Source: Paenibacillus alba
GTDB taxonomy: Bacteria; Bacillota; Bacilli; Paenibacillales; NBRC-103111
Assembly: GCF_013204855.1 (NCBI RefSeq)
Contig: NZ_JABMKZ010000008.1
Location: 1-64,000, forward strand
Length of the DNA stretch: 64,000 nucleotides
Reading direction: 5' to 3'
In this document: positions 1-9,147 of the stretch, one piece after another
How the letters are laid out: every line of letters begins with the position of its first letter
Position numbering within the stretch: position 1 is the first letter of the stretch
Program-made: the position numbers and the translations under genes
The notes under the pieces: model-generated
Databases searched by the model: none
Told to the model about the DNA's origin: nothing
Seen by the model: the letters and a program-made list of their open reading frames with translations, nothing else

Positions 1-20
1 AATGGGATTTAAATCCAAAA

Positions 21-82
21 AATTCAGGGGGATCCCCCTGAATTCGTTCAGACAATAAACCTATTCATCGTCCCGATGAATA
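21..82. repeat. Two strong palindromes at the window edge
   Basis: Positions 21-44 form a perfect 24-nt palindrome (arms AATTCAGGGGGA and its complement). Positions 62-82 form a 9-bp stem (TATTCATCG/CGATGAATA) around a 3-nt loop. The first has an A-run on its left side, so read on the minus strand it looks like a Rho-independent terminator, but there is no minus-strand gene to its right. It may be the end of a gene outside the window or part of the surrounding palindrome-rich DNA. Confidence 0.5.
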
Positions 83-128
83 ACCCTACAAGACCTATTA
101 CACAAACTTCTTGACGCTACCGCCGATT

Positions 129-430
129 TTGAAATGCCTGCATAAGTGCAGGCTTTTTCCATCAAATCGGGTGAAAACATGAGAAAGCCTGCAATTGTGC
201 AGGCTTTTTAAGCATTTTCTTCCCGAAATCCAAAAAAGGCTTCGAAAGGATGCATAATCGCAGGCTTTTTCCTATTTCCCCGTTTCCAAGAAGAAAAGGA
301 TGCATAATCGCAGGAATTTCGCGATTTCCCCATCCCCAAGACGGAAGGGAAGCATAATTGAAGGAATTACGCGAATATGCGGACGGGCCTGAGGCCAATC
401 TGCCAGCATGAGCAGACTCAGGCCAATCAA
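129..430 (+). repeat. Four-hairpin TGCA array, copy 1
   Basis: Short palindromes built on TGCA-N4-TGCA (form CCTGCAnnnnTGCAGG followed by T-runs) begin at 139, 190, 251 and 301, with a degenerate fifth near 351. The spacings are 51, 61 and 50 nt. The whole block is repeated with few changes at 1481-1735. No coding potential is seen. The function is unknown; it is a dispersed hairpin element rather than a terminator of one gene. Confidence 0.75.
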
Positions 431-529
431 GCGAATCAAGCCACCCTACCATGATAGTGTGTATAAACTGAAAGACATGCATAACCCTGCTGTCATCTAT
501 CTTTCCGAAAAAAACGCAAATTTTCAGGT

Positions 530-1360
530 GGTGGTAGAGGTGATGGTGGTGGGTGATGGGTGATGGGTGATGCTGATGGAGATGAGTGAGGGTGATAGGT
601 GATGAGTGTTGTGTGAGGTGATCATGATAGGTGATAGGTGATGGCGATGAGTGAAGAGTGATGGTGATGGAGATGAGTGATGGGTGATGAGTGATGGTGA
701 TGGATGATGGTGATGGTAATGGTGATGAGTGAGGGTGATAGGTGATGAGTGTTGTGTGAGGTGATCATGATAGGTGATAGGTGATGGCGATGAGTGATGA
801 GTGATAGTGATAGTGATAGTGATAGTGATAGTGATAGTGATAGTGATAGTGATAGTGATAGTGATAGTGATGGCGATGAGTGAAGAGTGATGGTGATGGT
901 GATGGTAATGGTAATGGTTGATGGGTGATGGGTGATGAGTGAAGAGTGATGGTCATGAGTGATGGGTGATAGGTGATAGGTGATGAGTGTTGTATGAGGT
1001 GATCATGATAGGTGATAGGTGATGAGTGATAGTGATAGTGATAGTGATAGTGATAGTGATAGTGATAGTGATAGTGATAGTGATGGCGATGAGTGAAGAG
1101 TGATGGTGATGGTGATGGTGATGGTGATGGATGATGGTGATGGTAATGGTAATGGTTAATGGGTGATGAGTGAAGAGTGATGGTGATGAGTGATGGGTGA
1201 TAGGTGATGAGTGTTGTGTGAGGTGATCGTGATCGTGATAGTGATAGTGATAGTGATGGATGATGGTGATGGTTGATGGTGATGGAGATGAGTGATGGGT
1301 GATAGGTGGTAGGTGATGGTTGTTGGTGATGGTTGATGGGTGATGGAGAGGTACTGCTGC
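530..1360. repeat. GTGATG/AGTGAT low-complexity tract with longer-period repeats
   Basis: About 830 bp is made almost only of GTGATG, AGTGAT and GAGTGATGG units. Near-pure AGTGAT runs lie at about 797-868, 1027-1082 and 1225-1257. A longer unit beginning GGTGATGAGTGTTGTGTGAG recurs at about 596, 738, 980 and 1204. Minus-strand reading frames here encode only His/Tyr/Ser/Pro/Thr runs and are not genes. The tract has strong purine/pyrimidine strand asymmetry and is probably unstable in length. Confidence 0.9.
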
Positions 1361-1480
1361 TGATGGTAGTGGAGATAGAGGGGGAGGCGGGACTGTCCCA
1401 CAGGGGGAGTCGCATATGTACTGAACGCGTCCCAACTAACATTACCTAACGTCTCCAGACCACCATCCGCGTCGTCACCA

Positions 1481-1735
1481 ATTTGAAATGCCTGCAGAAG
1501 TGCAGGCTTTTTCGATCAAATCGGGTGAAAACATGAGAAAGCCTGCAATTGTGCAGGCCTTTTAAGCATTTCCTTCCCGAAATCCAAAAAAGGCCTCGAA
1601 AGGATGCATAATCGCAGGCTTTTCGCGATTTCCCCATCCCCAAGACGAAAAGCCTGCATAATCGCAGGAATTATGCGAAATAAACGGACGGCCTGAGGCC
1701 AAGCTGCCAGTATGAACAGAGGGCCATTATTGGCA
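1481..1735 (+). repeat. Four-hairpin TGCA array, copy 2
   Basis: This is a direct copy of the block at 129-430, starting at the shared word TTTGAAATGCCTGCA. TGCA hairpins begin at 1493, 1544, 1605 and 1655 (spacings 51, 61, 50). The two copies flank the low-complexity tract. They share the spacer text around the second hairpin (AAAACATGAGAAAGCCTGCA) and the phrase CGAAATCCAAAAAAGGC, so this is a recent duplication. The copies diverge after the word CGGACGG-CCTGAGGCCAA. Confidence 0.8.
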
Positions 1736-1913
1736 GGCTGCCAACCAGCCAAATAACAAAAAAAGTCATATCGCAGCAAATAAACACAATGATAGCCCAC
1801 ATAAGCGGAGGTATATTTACATTGAGCGAGGTGCGGCCAAACAGCGCATCCTTATAATCAATCAATCGGACAAAACAATATTTTGCTTGCAGAAAGGGTG
1901 TGGATTTCTGTTG

Positions 1914-4115
1914 ATGAAGGTGGACTGGCCATCATTTATGGCGAGACATGATATGACTTGGTCTGTTAAGCCGATTTCGTGGGACGAGGGGGCTTTTATC
2001 GGCAACGGAGTGATCGGGGCCATGATATATAGTGAGGAGCATCGCGATAAACGCAATGTGCTGCGTTTTGTGCTCGGCTGCACGGACGTCACAGCGCATA
2101 AACCTAGAGGCGGATTCCCGCCTCGCGTGCCGGTTGGCGAGCTGCACCTTGAGCTGGCTGGGTGGTATTATCAACCGTCGAGCATTCGGGTTGATTTGTG
2201 GAATGCGGAGCTGCGGGCGGACATTACAACGACGGTAGGCACGGTGAAGGTCCGCGCTTTCGTCCACAGCCAGGATAGGGTGCTGGCGGTGGAGCTGGAA
2301 ACGAGCGAAGGCGAGAAAGATGCTCGAATGGAGTGGTACGCCCACAGTGAAGTGGACCCGGTGCTCAAAAACGCCGACGGCAGCAATCTGAATCAATTTA
2401 TCCCAAAGGCAGAAGTTACCAGACAGGCCAAGAAGGATGGATTGACGGTTGGCGTGCAAAGGTTCGAATATGATGGAGGTTGTACGATGGCATGGATGGA
2501 AGCGCAGGCAGATGAGGGGGCGAGCCTGCGCCGGTTATGGCTTTCGATCGGGAACGGTTTCAGTGACCAGGCACAGCAAAAAACGGAAACAAATGTTCGG
2601 AAGGCGGCAACGCAGCCGTGGATGGCTTGGGTGGAAGCGCACCGGAGTTGGTGGCATGATTACTATCCCCAAAGCTTTGTTTCCATCCCCGATACGATGC
2701 TGGAAGGCTTTTATTGGGTGCAAATGTACAAGCTGGCTTCCGCAACCCGTTCCAACGGAATGATCATGGACAACCAAGGCCCATGGCTCACGACGACACC
2801 ATGGGCAGGTGTCTGGTTTAACATGAATGTGCAAATGAGCTATTCACCTGTCTATACATCAGGCCGCCTGGAACTGGGCGAATCGCTCGTTCGTGCTTTT
2901 CGCGACAATATGGAGCAGTTAATCCGCAACGTACCTGAGCAGTACCGTGAAGATTCGGCAGGGCTGGGCCGCAGTATGAGCTATGATTTGGTGGGCCCTG
3001 TCGGCACTGAAGTAGGCAACTTGACGTGGGTATGCCATAACTTATGGAGGCATTACCGCCACGCGATGGACACGCCTATGCTCAAGGAGCTGCTCTTTCC
3101 ACTGTTGAAGCGAAGTGTGCAGTACTATTTGCACCTGCTGGAAGAGGGCGATGACGGGAAATTGCATCTGCCCCCGATGATTTCGCCCGAGTATGGCTCG
3201 TTCCTGCAGTTAGCTGTACCAGACACACACTATGACTTGGCATTGCTGCGCTGGGGTTGCCAAACTTTGCTGCGTATTTGCAGCATTCTTGGCTTGGAGG
3301 ACCCTGGCCGGGCCCGTTGGGAAGAGACCTTGGAGCAATTAACACCGCTGCCTGTCGATGAGACTGGTTTTATGGTTGGCGGGGGCCAGCCGCTGGAATT
3401 CGGGCATCGGCATTTCAGCCATTTGATGGCTGTCTTCCCGCTGCATTTGATGAGCGGCGATGCGCCTCAGGAACGAGAGCTTATCGTGCGCTCGCTTCGC
3501 CATTGGTTATCGAGAGAGGGAGACTTGCGCGGTTTCACGTTTACCGGTGCCGCTTCCATCGCTGCCGCAGTGGGGGAAGGTGACGAAGCGCTCAAGTATT
3601 TGAAGACGCTGATGCATCTTCTGAAACCGAACACGATGTACAAGGAAGCGGGTCCAGTCATCGAGTCGCCGCTCGCCGGTGCGGAAGCGATCCACGATAT
3701 GCTGCTGCAAAGCTGGGGAGAAGAGATCAGGGTATTCCCTGCCGTTCCTTCCGAATGGAAGGAAGTTGTGTTCCATGATTTACGAGCCGAGGGCGCATTT
3801 GTGGTTAGCGCGACTCGTTCCGAAGGAGCTACGGCATGGATCAGGGTCAAAAGCTTGGCCGGACAGCCATGCCGCATTAAAACGGACATGCTGGGAGACA
3901 TTCGTGTGTCCGCAAGCTCGGCGGTGCAGCTTCATTCTCTGGGCGGCGGCGTCTACGAGCTTGAACTGGCGCAGGGTGAAGAAGCTGTGCTCTATAGTGC
4001 CAACCATACCGCTGCACAGTCATGGGAAATTCAGCCTGTACCGGCGGAAAGCCATTTGTGCGGATATTTTGGAGGACGCAAACCATGGCGTCTATATGGG
4101 CTGCCAATTCAATAA
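1914..4115 (+). CDS. GH95-like glycoside hydrolase, cytoplasmic
   Basis: A 733-residue protein of the GH95 (alpha-L-fucosidase/galactosidase) superfamily. The N-terminal super-sandwich carries GNGVIGAMIY, the family hallmark. The (alpha/alpha)6 barrel region carries N303-M-N305-V-Q (the water-positioning Asn pair), I-S-P-E426 (candidate acid) and HRHFSHL at 498-504. There is no signal peptide, so it probably acts on imported oligosaccharides. The ATG at 1914 gives the usual opening MKVDWPSFMARHD; upstream TTG codons at 1887 and 1911 are possible. It stands alone ahead of a terminator and upstream of a two-component system. The exact substrate cannot be read from the sequence. Confidence 0.75.
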   Translation: MKVDWPSFMARHDMTWSVKPISWDEGAFIGNGVIGAMIYSEEHRDKRNVLRFVLGCTDVTAHKPRGGFPPRVPVGELHLELAGWYYQPSSIRVDLWNAELRADITTTVGTVKVRAFVHSQDRVLAVELETSEGEKDARMEWYAHSEVDPVLKNADGSNLNQFIPKAEVTRQAKKDGLTVGVQRFEYDGGCTMAWMEAQADEGASLRRLWLSIGNGFSDQAQQKTETNVRKAATQPWMAWVEAHRSWWHDYYPQSFVSIPDTMLEGFYWVQMYKLASATRSNGMIMDNQGPWLTTTPWAGVWFNMNVQMSYSPVYTSGRLELGESLVRAFRDNMEQLIRNVPEQYREDSAGLGRSMSYDLVGPVGTEVGNLTWVCHNLWRHYRHAMDTPMLKELLFPLLKRSVQYYLHLLEEGDDGKLHLPPMISPEYGSFLQLAVPDTHYDLALLRWGCQTLLRICSILGLEDPGRARWEETLEQLTPLPVDETGFMVGGGQPLEFGHRHFSHLMAVFPLHLMSGDAPQERELIVRSLRHWLSREGDLRGFTFTGAASIAAAVGEGDEALKYLKTLMHLLKPNTMYKEAGPVIESPLAGAEAIHDMLLQSWGEEIRVFPAVPSEWKEVVFHDLRAEGAFVVSATRSEGATAWIRVKSLAGQPCRIKTDMLGDIRVSASSAVQLHSLGGGVYELELAQGEEAVLYSANHTAAQSWEIQPVPAESHLCGYFGGRKPWRLYGLPIQ

Positions 4116-4148
4116 AGAGCTGATATGATCCATAGCTCACGAAGTTGT

Positions 4149-4190
4149 ACAGACCGCTCGGCAGGCTTGCCGAATGGTCTGTCTTCATTT
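4149..4190 (+). terminator. Rho-independent terminator after the GH95-like gene
   Basis: An imperfect stem (ACAGACC...TCGGCA / TGCCGA...GGTCTGT) is followed by CTTCATTTTG. It lies 33 nt after the stop codon at 4115. Confidence 0.75.
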
Positions 4191-4326
4191 TGCATGCCCA
4201 TTTGGAATATTAACTTAGGGAATTTATGATTTTGATGACTCTGTTCAGGTTTTAAGGGGTATCCAGGCGAACCGGAAATGTAAAATAATAAAGGTGGTTA
4301 ACCTTTTTAAACAGGGGGGCAAGCGA

Positions 4327-5349
4327 ATGGCCAGAATCTTTATTGTTGACGATGAACCGATTATCGGGATTGGCCTCAAAACGCTAATTTGGGAATATAA
4401 ACGGTTTAGTGAGATCGATACGTTTACAGACGGTGAGTCAGCGTTGTCGAGCATCATGGCTAACCCTCCTGACGTTGTGTTGACGGATATTCGAATGCCT
4501 CGTATGGACGGTCTGGAGCTCTGCCGACATATTCAGCAGCTAAAGCTCTTCACCAAAGTGGTTGTGCTTTCGGGTTACGGGGATTTTGCCTATGCGCAAA
4601 AATGTATGTCGTACGGCGTACAGGAATATCTGCTGAAGCCTATTACAGAAATTGAACTTTTTCCAGTGCTGGATAAAATGCTCGCCATGCGGGAAACGAC
4701 GCTTATTTCCTTCACCCTTTTTGAACAGTGGATTGATCAATTGGAGGAAGCGGTTTGGATGTTGGACAAGGTTCGGGCCAATGAACTGCTTGAGGAGGGA
4801 AAGAGGCAGTTGTTCGCCGTTGAATCGGACACTCAGCAGTACCAGCGGGTATATGACGCTGTTAGGCTGCTTCGCAAGAAACTGAATGCCAGAGGGGCGT
4901 ACAGGTTGGAGGTAAAGCCGCTTATTGAGGAGAGCACGGTCATCACGATTACGTATGAATGGTTTCAGGCCGAAATTGGCATATGGATGCAGCGACTGAG
5001 CGAGTATCGCAAGCATGAAAGAATCAATGTTTTGGAGGCGGCTATTCAGTACATCGATGAGCATCTTTTCGAGGAGGAGCTTTCACTGGACATGGTTGCT
5101 GGCAAGCTAGGTGTTACGCCGACCTATTTCAGTCATTATTTTAAGAAAAATACGAACGAGACCTTCGTGCAATACCGGATGCGCAAACGAATCGATAAAG
5201 CCAAACAACTGCTTGCTGTTCCGCACTACAAAATCATCGACATTGTAGCCGAGGTCGGTTACGAAAGCTACCCCCACTTTTCCAGAGTTTTCAAAAAGGC
5301 AACGGGCTATTCCCCTACCGAATATCGCGGGCTGCTCGGGATCAAGTAA
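4327..5349 (+). CDS. YesN-type response regulator with AraC DNA-binding domain
   Basis: A 340-residue protein. The N-terminal receiver domain has D8-D9, phospho-acceptor D54 (LTDIRMPRMDG) and a conserved Lys in LLKPIT. The C-terminal hundred residues are an AraC double helix-turn-helix (SLDMVAGKLGVTPTYFSHYF ... GYESYPHFSRVFKK). An ATG at 4327 sits 7 nt after AGGGGGG. The stop codon overlaps the start of the kinase gene (TAATG), so the two are co-translated. It probably activates the transporter genes immediately downstream in response to the partner kinase. Confidence 0.9.
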   Translation: MARIFIVDDEPIIGIGLKTLIWEYKRFSEIDTFTDGESALSSIMANPPDVVLTDIRMPRMDGLELCRHIQQLKLFTKVVVLSGYGDFAYAQKCMSYGVQEYLLKPITEIELFPVLDKMLAMRETTLISFTLFEQWIDQLEEAVWMLDKVRANELLEEGKRQLFAVESDTQQYQRVYDAVRLLRKKLNARGAYRLEVKPLIEESTVITITYEWFQAEIGIWMQRLSEYRKHERINVLEAAIQYIDEHLFEEELSLDMVAGKLGVTPTYFSHYFKKNTNETFVQYRMRKRIDKAKQLLAVPHYKIIDIVAEVGYESYPHFSRVFKKATGYSPTEYRGLLGIK

Positions 5350-7154
5350 TGAGAAACAGCTTGGTACGCAAGGTTTATCTTTACTTTGTCATTATTATCG
5401 CACTGACCTTGGTGACGGTGGGGGTTACCGGTTATTGGCGGTCGTCCAACGAATTGGAGAATCAGTATGAAGGGCTGCTGACGCAAATCGTTGACAATGT
5501 TTTGCATGAAACCGATTTATTTCTGAAAAGCTACGAGCGGGCAACGGTTTCTATTCTGATCTCTCCTGTCGTGAAAGAGGCTCTTGATCTGCCAAGAAAT
5601 TCGACGACTGGCTTTTATACATCCGAAAATGCTATGAAGGGGGTATTTCAACCGGTTCTCATCAACAATCCGGAAATATCGATGACGTACATTATCGGGT
5701 ATAACGGTTTTCAGGCAACGGATTTCAATATCCATATTGTTCCTTTTAATTACAAAGGTTTTGAAGAATATATCGAGCAGATGAAGGAAGACGATGATAT
5801 AAATGGGAATCTGACGATTCAGGAGTCCGGATTTCTGGACGGTCATCTCACACTTATTCGCGAATTGGCGGACCGAACCTCATCGAAATCATTTAAAGGC
5901 ATTATGGGCTTCGAACTCAAGATTGGGGAGTTGAATACGCTCTGGAAGGGCATAAAACTCGGAAAATCTGGGTATTTTTTTATCGTCAACGATCGTGGGA
6001 GAATCTTATATCATCCCGATCAGAGCCGGATCGGCAAACAGCTTGACGGCATGCATTTTAATACGGTTGAAGCCAATAAAGACCAAATATTTGAATTGCC
6101 CGGAGAACCAGGGCGGGTGTTCTTTAGTCGAAAGTCCGACTACTCCGGATGGACGCTGGTGGCCAGCATGTCGGTGGATGAACAGAGCAAACCGATTTCA
6201 GACTTGCGGCAAACAACGCTGCTCGTAGGTATCTTCACATTGATTTTGGCTTTATTTCTAGCTTATCGGTTCGGTCAATCTATCGTTCGTCCAGTTCGAC
6301 TTCTGGAAAATGGGATGCGTCAGACGGCCAAAGGCCAGTGGACCCGAGTACCTCTGACTGGAAGCCGTGATGAGATGGATCAGCTTATTACCAGCTACAA
6401 TACGATGGTCACCCGGCTGGAAGAGCTTGTCGATCGGGTTTATGAGACCGAGCTGCGCAATCAGGACAATTTGATGAAACGGCAGTTGGCCGAATTTCAA
6501 GCGCTGCAATTGCAGATTAATCCGCACTTCTTGTACAACACGCTGGAAATTATTATTTGTTACGCTGTTATCCAGAAATCAAGTGAAATCAAAGATATTG
6601 TTCGTTCTCTGTCGTATATGCTGCGCTATTCCATACGCACCGATTTGGAAGAAATTACGGTAGCCAACGAGCTTAAACACATTCTGTATTTTATGTCTAT
6701 TATGAAATACCGCAACCAGCGCGAATTTGAAATCGATGTTCGCATCAGTACGGATTATTTGCTGGACAGCATGGTTCGCTTGACGCTGCAGCCCTTGGTC
6801 GAGAATGTGTTTAAGCATGCGTTTCCTTATGGGATCGAGGATACCCACACGATTATTATTGACGCCTGGAAGGATGAAGCGGATTTTTATGTCACAGTGG
6901 AAGATAATGGCTGCGGTATTGAAACGGAATCCCTGCTGCAATTAAATACGCGTTTCCAGAACAGCCGGGTGGATAGGCTGCTGGATACACCACCCACATC
7001 CGAAGGCAGCATCGGGCTGCTTAATGTGCATAATCGGATTCAGATGGTGTTCGGAGAGCAGTATGGACTTTCGATACAAAGCAACCTGGGCGTAGGCACG
7101 AAGGTTACGATTCGCATGCCGTCGTCCAGCGCAAAAAAAGTCATGCCGGTGTAA
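5349..7154 (+). CDS. YesM-type sensor histidine kinase
   Basis: A 601-residue membrane kinase. A first transmembrane helix lies near residues 10-30. An extracellular Cache-like sensor domain extends to about residue 280, followed by a second helix near 285-305, a HAMP linker, and the His_kinase domain with H393 in QINPHFLYN. The HATPase domain follows (N box LVENVFKHAF, G boxes DNGCGI and GSIGLLNV). This is the usual partner of the YesN-type regulator encoded just upstream. The ligand is likely the sugar handled by the downstream importer. Confidence 0.9.
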   Translation: MRNSLVRKVYLYFVIIIALTLVTVGVTGYWRSSNELENQYEGLLTQIVDNVLHETDLFLKSYERATVSILISPVVKEALDLPRNSTTGFYTSENAMKGVFQPVLINNPEISMTYIIGYNGFQATDFNIHIVPFNYKGFEEYIEQMKEDDDINGNLTIQESGFLDGHLTLIRELADRTSSKSFKGIMGFELKIGELNTLWKGIKLGKSGYFFIVNDRGRILYHPDQSRIGKQLDGMHFNTVEANKDQIFELPGEPGRVFFSRKSDYSGWTLVASMSVDEQSKPISDLRQTTLLVGIFTLILALFLAYRFGQSIVRPVRLLENGMRQTAKGQWTRVPLTGSRDEMDQLITSYNTMVTRLEELVDRVYETELRNQDNLMKRQLAEFQALQLQINPHFLYNTLEIIICYAVIQKSSEIKDIVRSLSYMLRYSIRTDLEEITVANELKHILYFMSIMKYRNQREFEIDVRISTDYLLDSMVRLTLQPLVENVFKHAFPYGIEDTHTIIIDAWKDEADFYVTVEDNGCGIETESLLQLNTRFQNSRVDRLLDTPPTSEGSIGLLNVHNRIQMVFGEQYGLSIQSNLGVGTKVTIRMPSSSAKKVMPV

Positions 7155-7250
7155 AACAGCACAATGCTTGGCTGCCCCCTTTTTTTGTATGCTACCTATA
7201 GAAAGACATCAAACATACCGAGTCATGGACATCGAGAGAGGGAGGGATTT

Positions 7251-8225
7251 ATGGAAGTTTCGGCTAGCAAGAGCAGTATCTTGTCTGCAACTGTCAATAA
7301 AAAGGAAAATTACTTGTCTAGACTGAAGAAAAACGCATCCAGCCATTGGCAGCTCTATTTGTTTATGCTGCTGCCGATTATTTATTTGCTCATATTCAAG
7401 TACGTGCCGATGTATGGGGCTTTGATTGCGTTCAAAAATTATCTTCCGACCAAAGGGGTTTGGGGCAGCGAATGGGTAGGTCTGAAGCATTTTGATCGTT
7501 TTTTCCATTCGTATGAGTTTGTGCGGATTATGAAAAATACGATCCTGCTCAGCATCTATAGTTTGTTTGCAGGGTTTCCGTTCCCAATTATTCTTGCGCT
7601 TTCCTTGAATTACGTCAACGCTCGGTTCTTTAAGAAAACCGTGCAAATGATTACTTACGCGCCGCATTTTATTTCTGTAGTCGTGATGGTTGGCATCATT
7701 CTGCAAATGATGGACCCACGGGTTGGCCTCGTTCAAACGATTATGAAATATTTCGGCTTGCCGACCATCAATTTCATGGGCATACCTGAATGGTTTTCAC
7801 ACGTTTTTGTCTGGTCCGGTATTTGGCAAAACGTTGGTTTTTCCTGCATCATCTATTTGGCAGCGCTTGCAGCAGTCGATCCTTCGCTGCATGAGGCAGC
7901 TGTTGTGGATGGAGCCAATAAAGTGCAGCGAATGTGGCACGTCGACTTGCCGGGTATTATGCCGGTTGCCGTTATCTTGCTGATCATGAACACCGGCCAT
8001 GTGCTGGACATAGGCTTCGAGAAGGTACTGCTGATGCAGAATCCGCTGAATATGAGCTCATCTGAGGTCATTGATACTTTTGTGTACAAAGTCGGCTTGG
8101 CATCGACAGCCATTAACTATTCCTATTCGTCTGCCATTGGATTGTTTAAATCAGTCATTAATCTGGTCCTGCTGGTTCTCGTCAATCGGATAGCTAGAAA
8201 GTTGGGGCAAACCAGTCTGTGGTAA
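7251..8225 (+). CDS. Carbohydrate ABC permease, LplB type
   Basis: A 324-residue inner-membrane permease with about six hydrophobic segments and the EAA loop (HEAAVVDGANKVQRMWHVDLPGI in shortened form EAAVVDGAN...PGI). It belongs to the LplB/YtcP-type sugar importers of Firmicutes. The ATG at 7251 follows GGGAGGG with proper spacing, so the longer frame from 7164 is unlikely. The 96-nt gap after the kinase gene has only a weak 4-bp hairpin before a T-run, so it may be read through from the two-component genes. No ATPase gene is nearby, which is normal when a shared MsmX-type ATPase is used. Confidence 0.9.
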   Translation: MEVSASKSSILSATVNKKENYLSRLKKNASSHWQLYLFMLLPIIYLLIFKYVPMYGALIAFKNYLPTKGVWGSEWVGLKHFDRFFHSYEFVRIMKNTILLSIYSLFAGFPFPIILALSLNYVNARFFKKTVQMITYAPHFISVVVMVGIILQMMDPRVGLVQTIMKYFGLPTINFMGIPEWFSHVFVWSGIWQNVGFSCIIYLAALAAVDPSLHEAAVVDGANKVQRMWHVDLPGIMPVAVILLIMNTGHVLDIGFEKVLLMQNPLNMSSSEVIDTFVYKVGLASTAINYSYSSAIGLFKSVINLVLLVLVNRIARKLGQTSLW

Positions 8226-8240
8226 TAAGGAGGCACGTCT

Positions 8241-9134
8241 ATGACGGGAAGCATTAAAGAAAGTGCGGATGACAGGCTTTTTACAATTCTGAATTACATC
8301 ATCCTATTCATTTTTACGATTACGATTCTGTATCCTCTGGTTTACATTGTCAGTGCTTCCTTCAGTTCATCCACGGCGGTTATTTCCGGCAGAGTCTGGT
8401 TGTATCCGGTAGAGCCGACGCTAGCGGGTTATGAAGCGGTATTTAAGCATCGTTTAATTATGTCGAGCTTTTTGAATTCAGTCTTTTATACCGTAGTGGG
8501 AACGACGATCAATGTGCTTTTTACGCTCATTGCGGCTTATCCGCTGTCTAGAAAAGATTTTATGCCACGCAATGCCATTATGGCTTTGTTCGTATTCACA
8601 ATGATGTTTTCAGGCGGATTGATCCCGTCTTACTTGGTTGTGAAAGAGCTCGGAATGATCGACACAAGGTGGTCTCTAATTATTCCGGGGGCGCTTGCTG
8701 TTATGAATATGATCATTGCCCGCACGTATTTCCAAACGACCATTCCGGATGAAGTGCTTGAAGCCGCTCAAATGGATGGATGCAATGATTTTACGTTTGT
8801 GTGGAAAATCGTGCTTCCTTTGTCAGGTCCAATCATCGCTGTCATCTCTTTGTTTTACGCAGTCGGACATTGGAACCAATATTTTAACGCACTGCTTTAT
8901 TTAAAACATCAGGAGTTGTACCCGATTCAATTGGTATTACGGGATATTTTGGTGCAAAACGAGGTCGATGCGTCGATGATCACCGACGTTGCCGATCAAG
9001 CAGCAAGGGATGGCCTGCGGGAGCTTTTGAAGTTCTCTCTTATCGTCGTGTCTACGCTGCCCGTGCTCATCATCTATCCATTCATACAAAGGCATTTTGT
9101 CAAAGGCATGATGATTGGATCACTCAAAGGCTAA
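8241..9134 (+). CDS. Carbohydrate ABC permease, YtcP/CUT1 type
   Basis: A 297-residue permease, the partner of the preceding one. It shows multiple transmembrane segments, an EAA loop (EAAQMDGCNDFTFVWKIVLP) and the typical C-terminus KGMMIGSLKG. The AAGGAGG at 8226-8232 lies 8 nt before ATG, and the gap to the previous gene is only 15 nt. The two permeases probably form a heterodimer for import of an oligosaccharide. Confidence 0.9.
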   Translation: MTGSIKESADDRLFTILNYIILFIFTITILYPLVYIVSASFSSSTAVISGRVWLYPVEPTLAGYEAVFKHRLIMSSFLNSVFYTVVGTTINVLFTLIAAYPLSRKDFMPRNAIMALFVFTMMFSGGLIPSYLVVKELGMIDTRWSLIIPGALAVMNMIIARTYFQTTIPDEVLEAAQMDGCNDFTFVWKIVLPLSGPIIAVISLFYAVGHWNQYFNALLYLKHQELYPIQLVLRDILVQNEVDASMITDVADQAARDGLRELLKFSLIVVSTLPVLIIYPFIQRHFVKGMMIGSLKG

Positions 9135-9147
9135 AGGGGGTTTTTAC

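Noticed and set aside
129-430. CRISPR array
   Set aside because: The repeated units are short palindromes with T-runs and uneven 50/61/50 spacing, and the intervening sequences are themselves conserved between copies. No cas gene is present.
765-1442. Long minus-strand reading frames over the GTGATG tract
   Set aside because: They encode only His/Tyr/Ser/Pro/Thr/Ile runs produced by hexamer repeats, have no ribosome site, and overlap in several frames.
1887-1913. TTG start for the first GH95-like gene
   Set aside because: The added nine residues do not fit the usual family N-terminus, while ATG at 1914 does.
7155-7250. Terminator between the first kinase gene and the permease gene
   Set aside because: Only a 4-bp stem (CAGC/GCTG) precedes the T-run, too weak to call.
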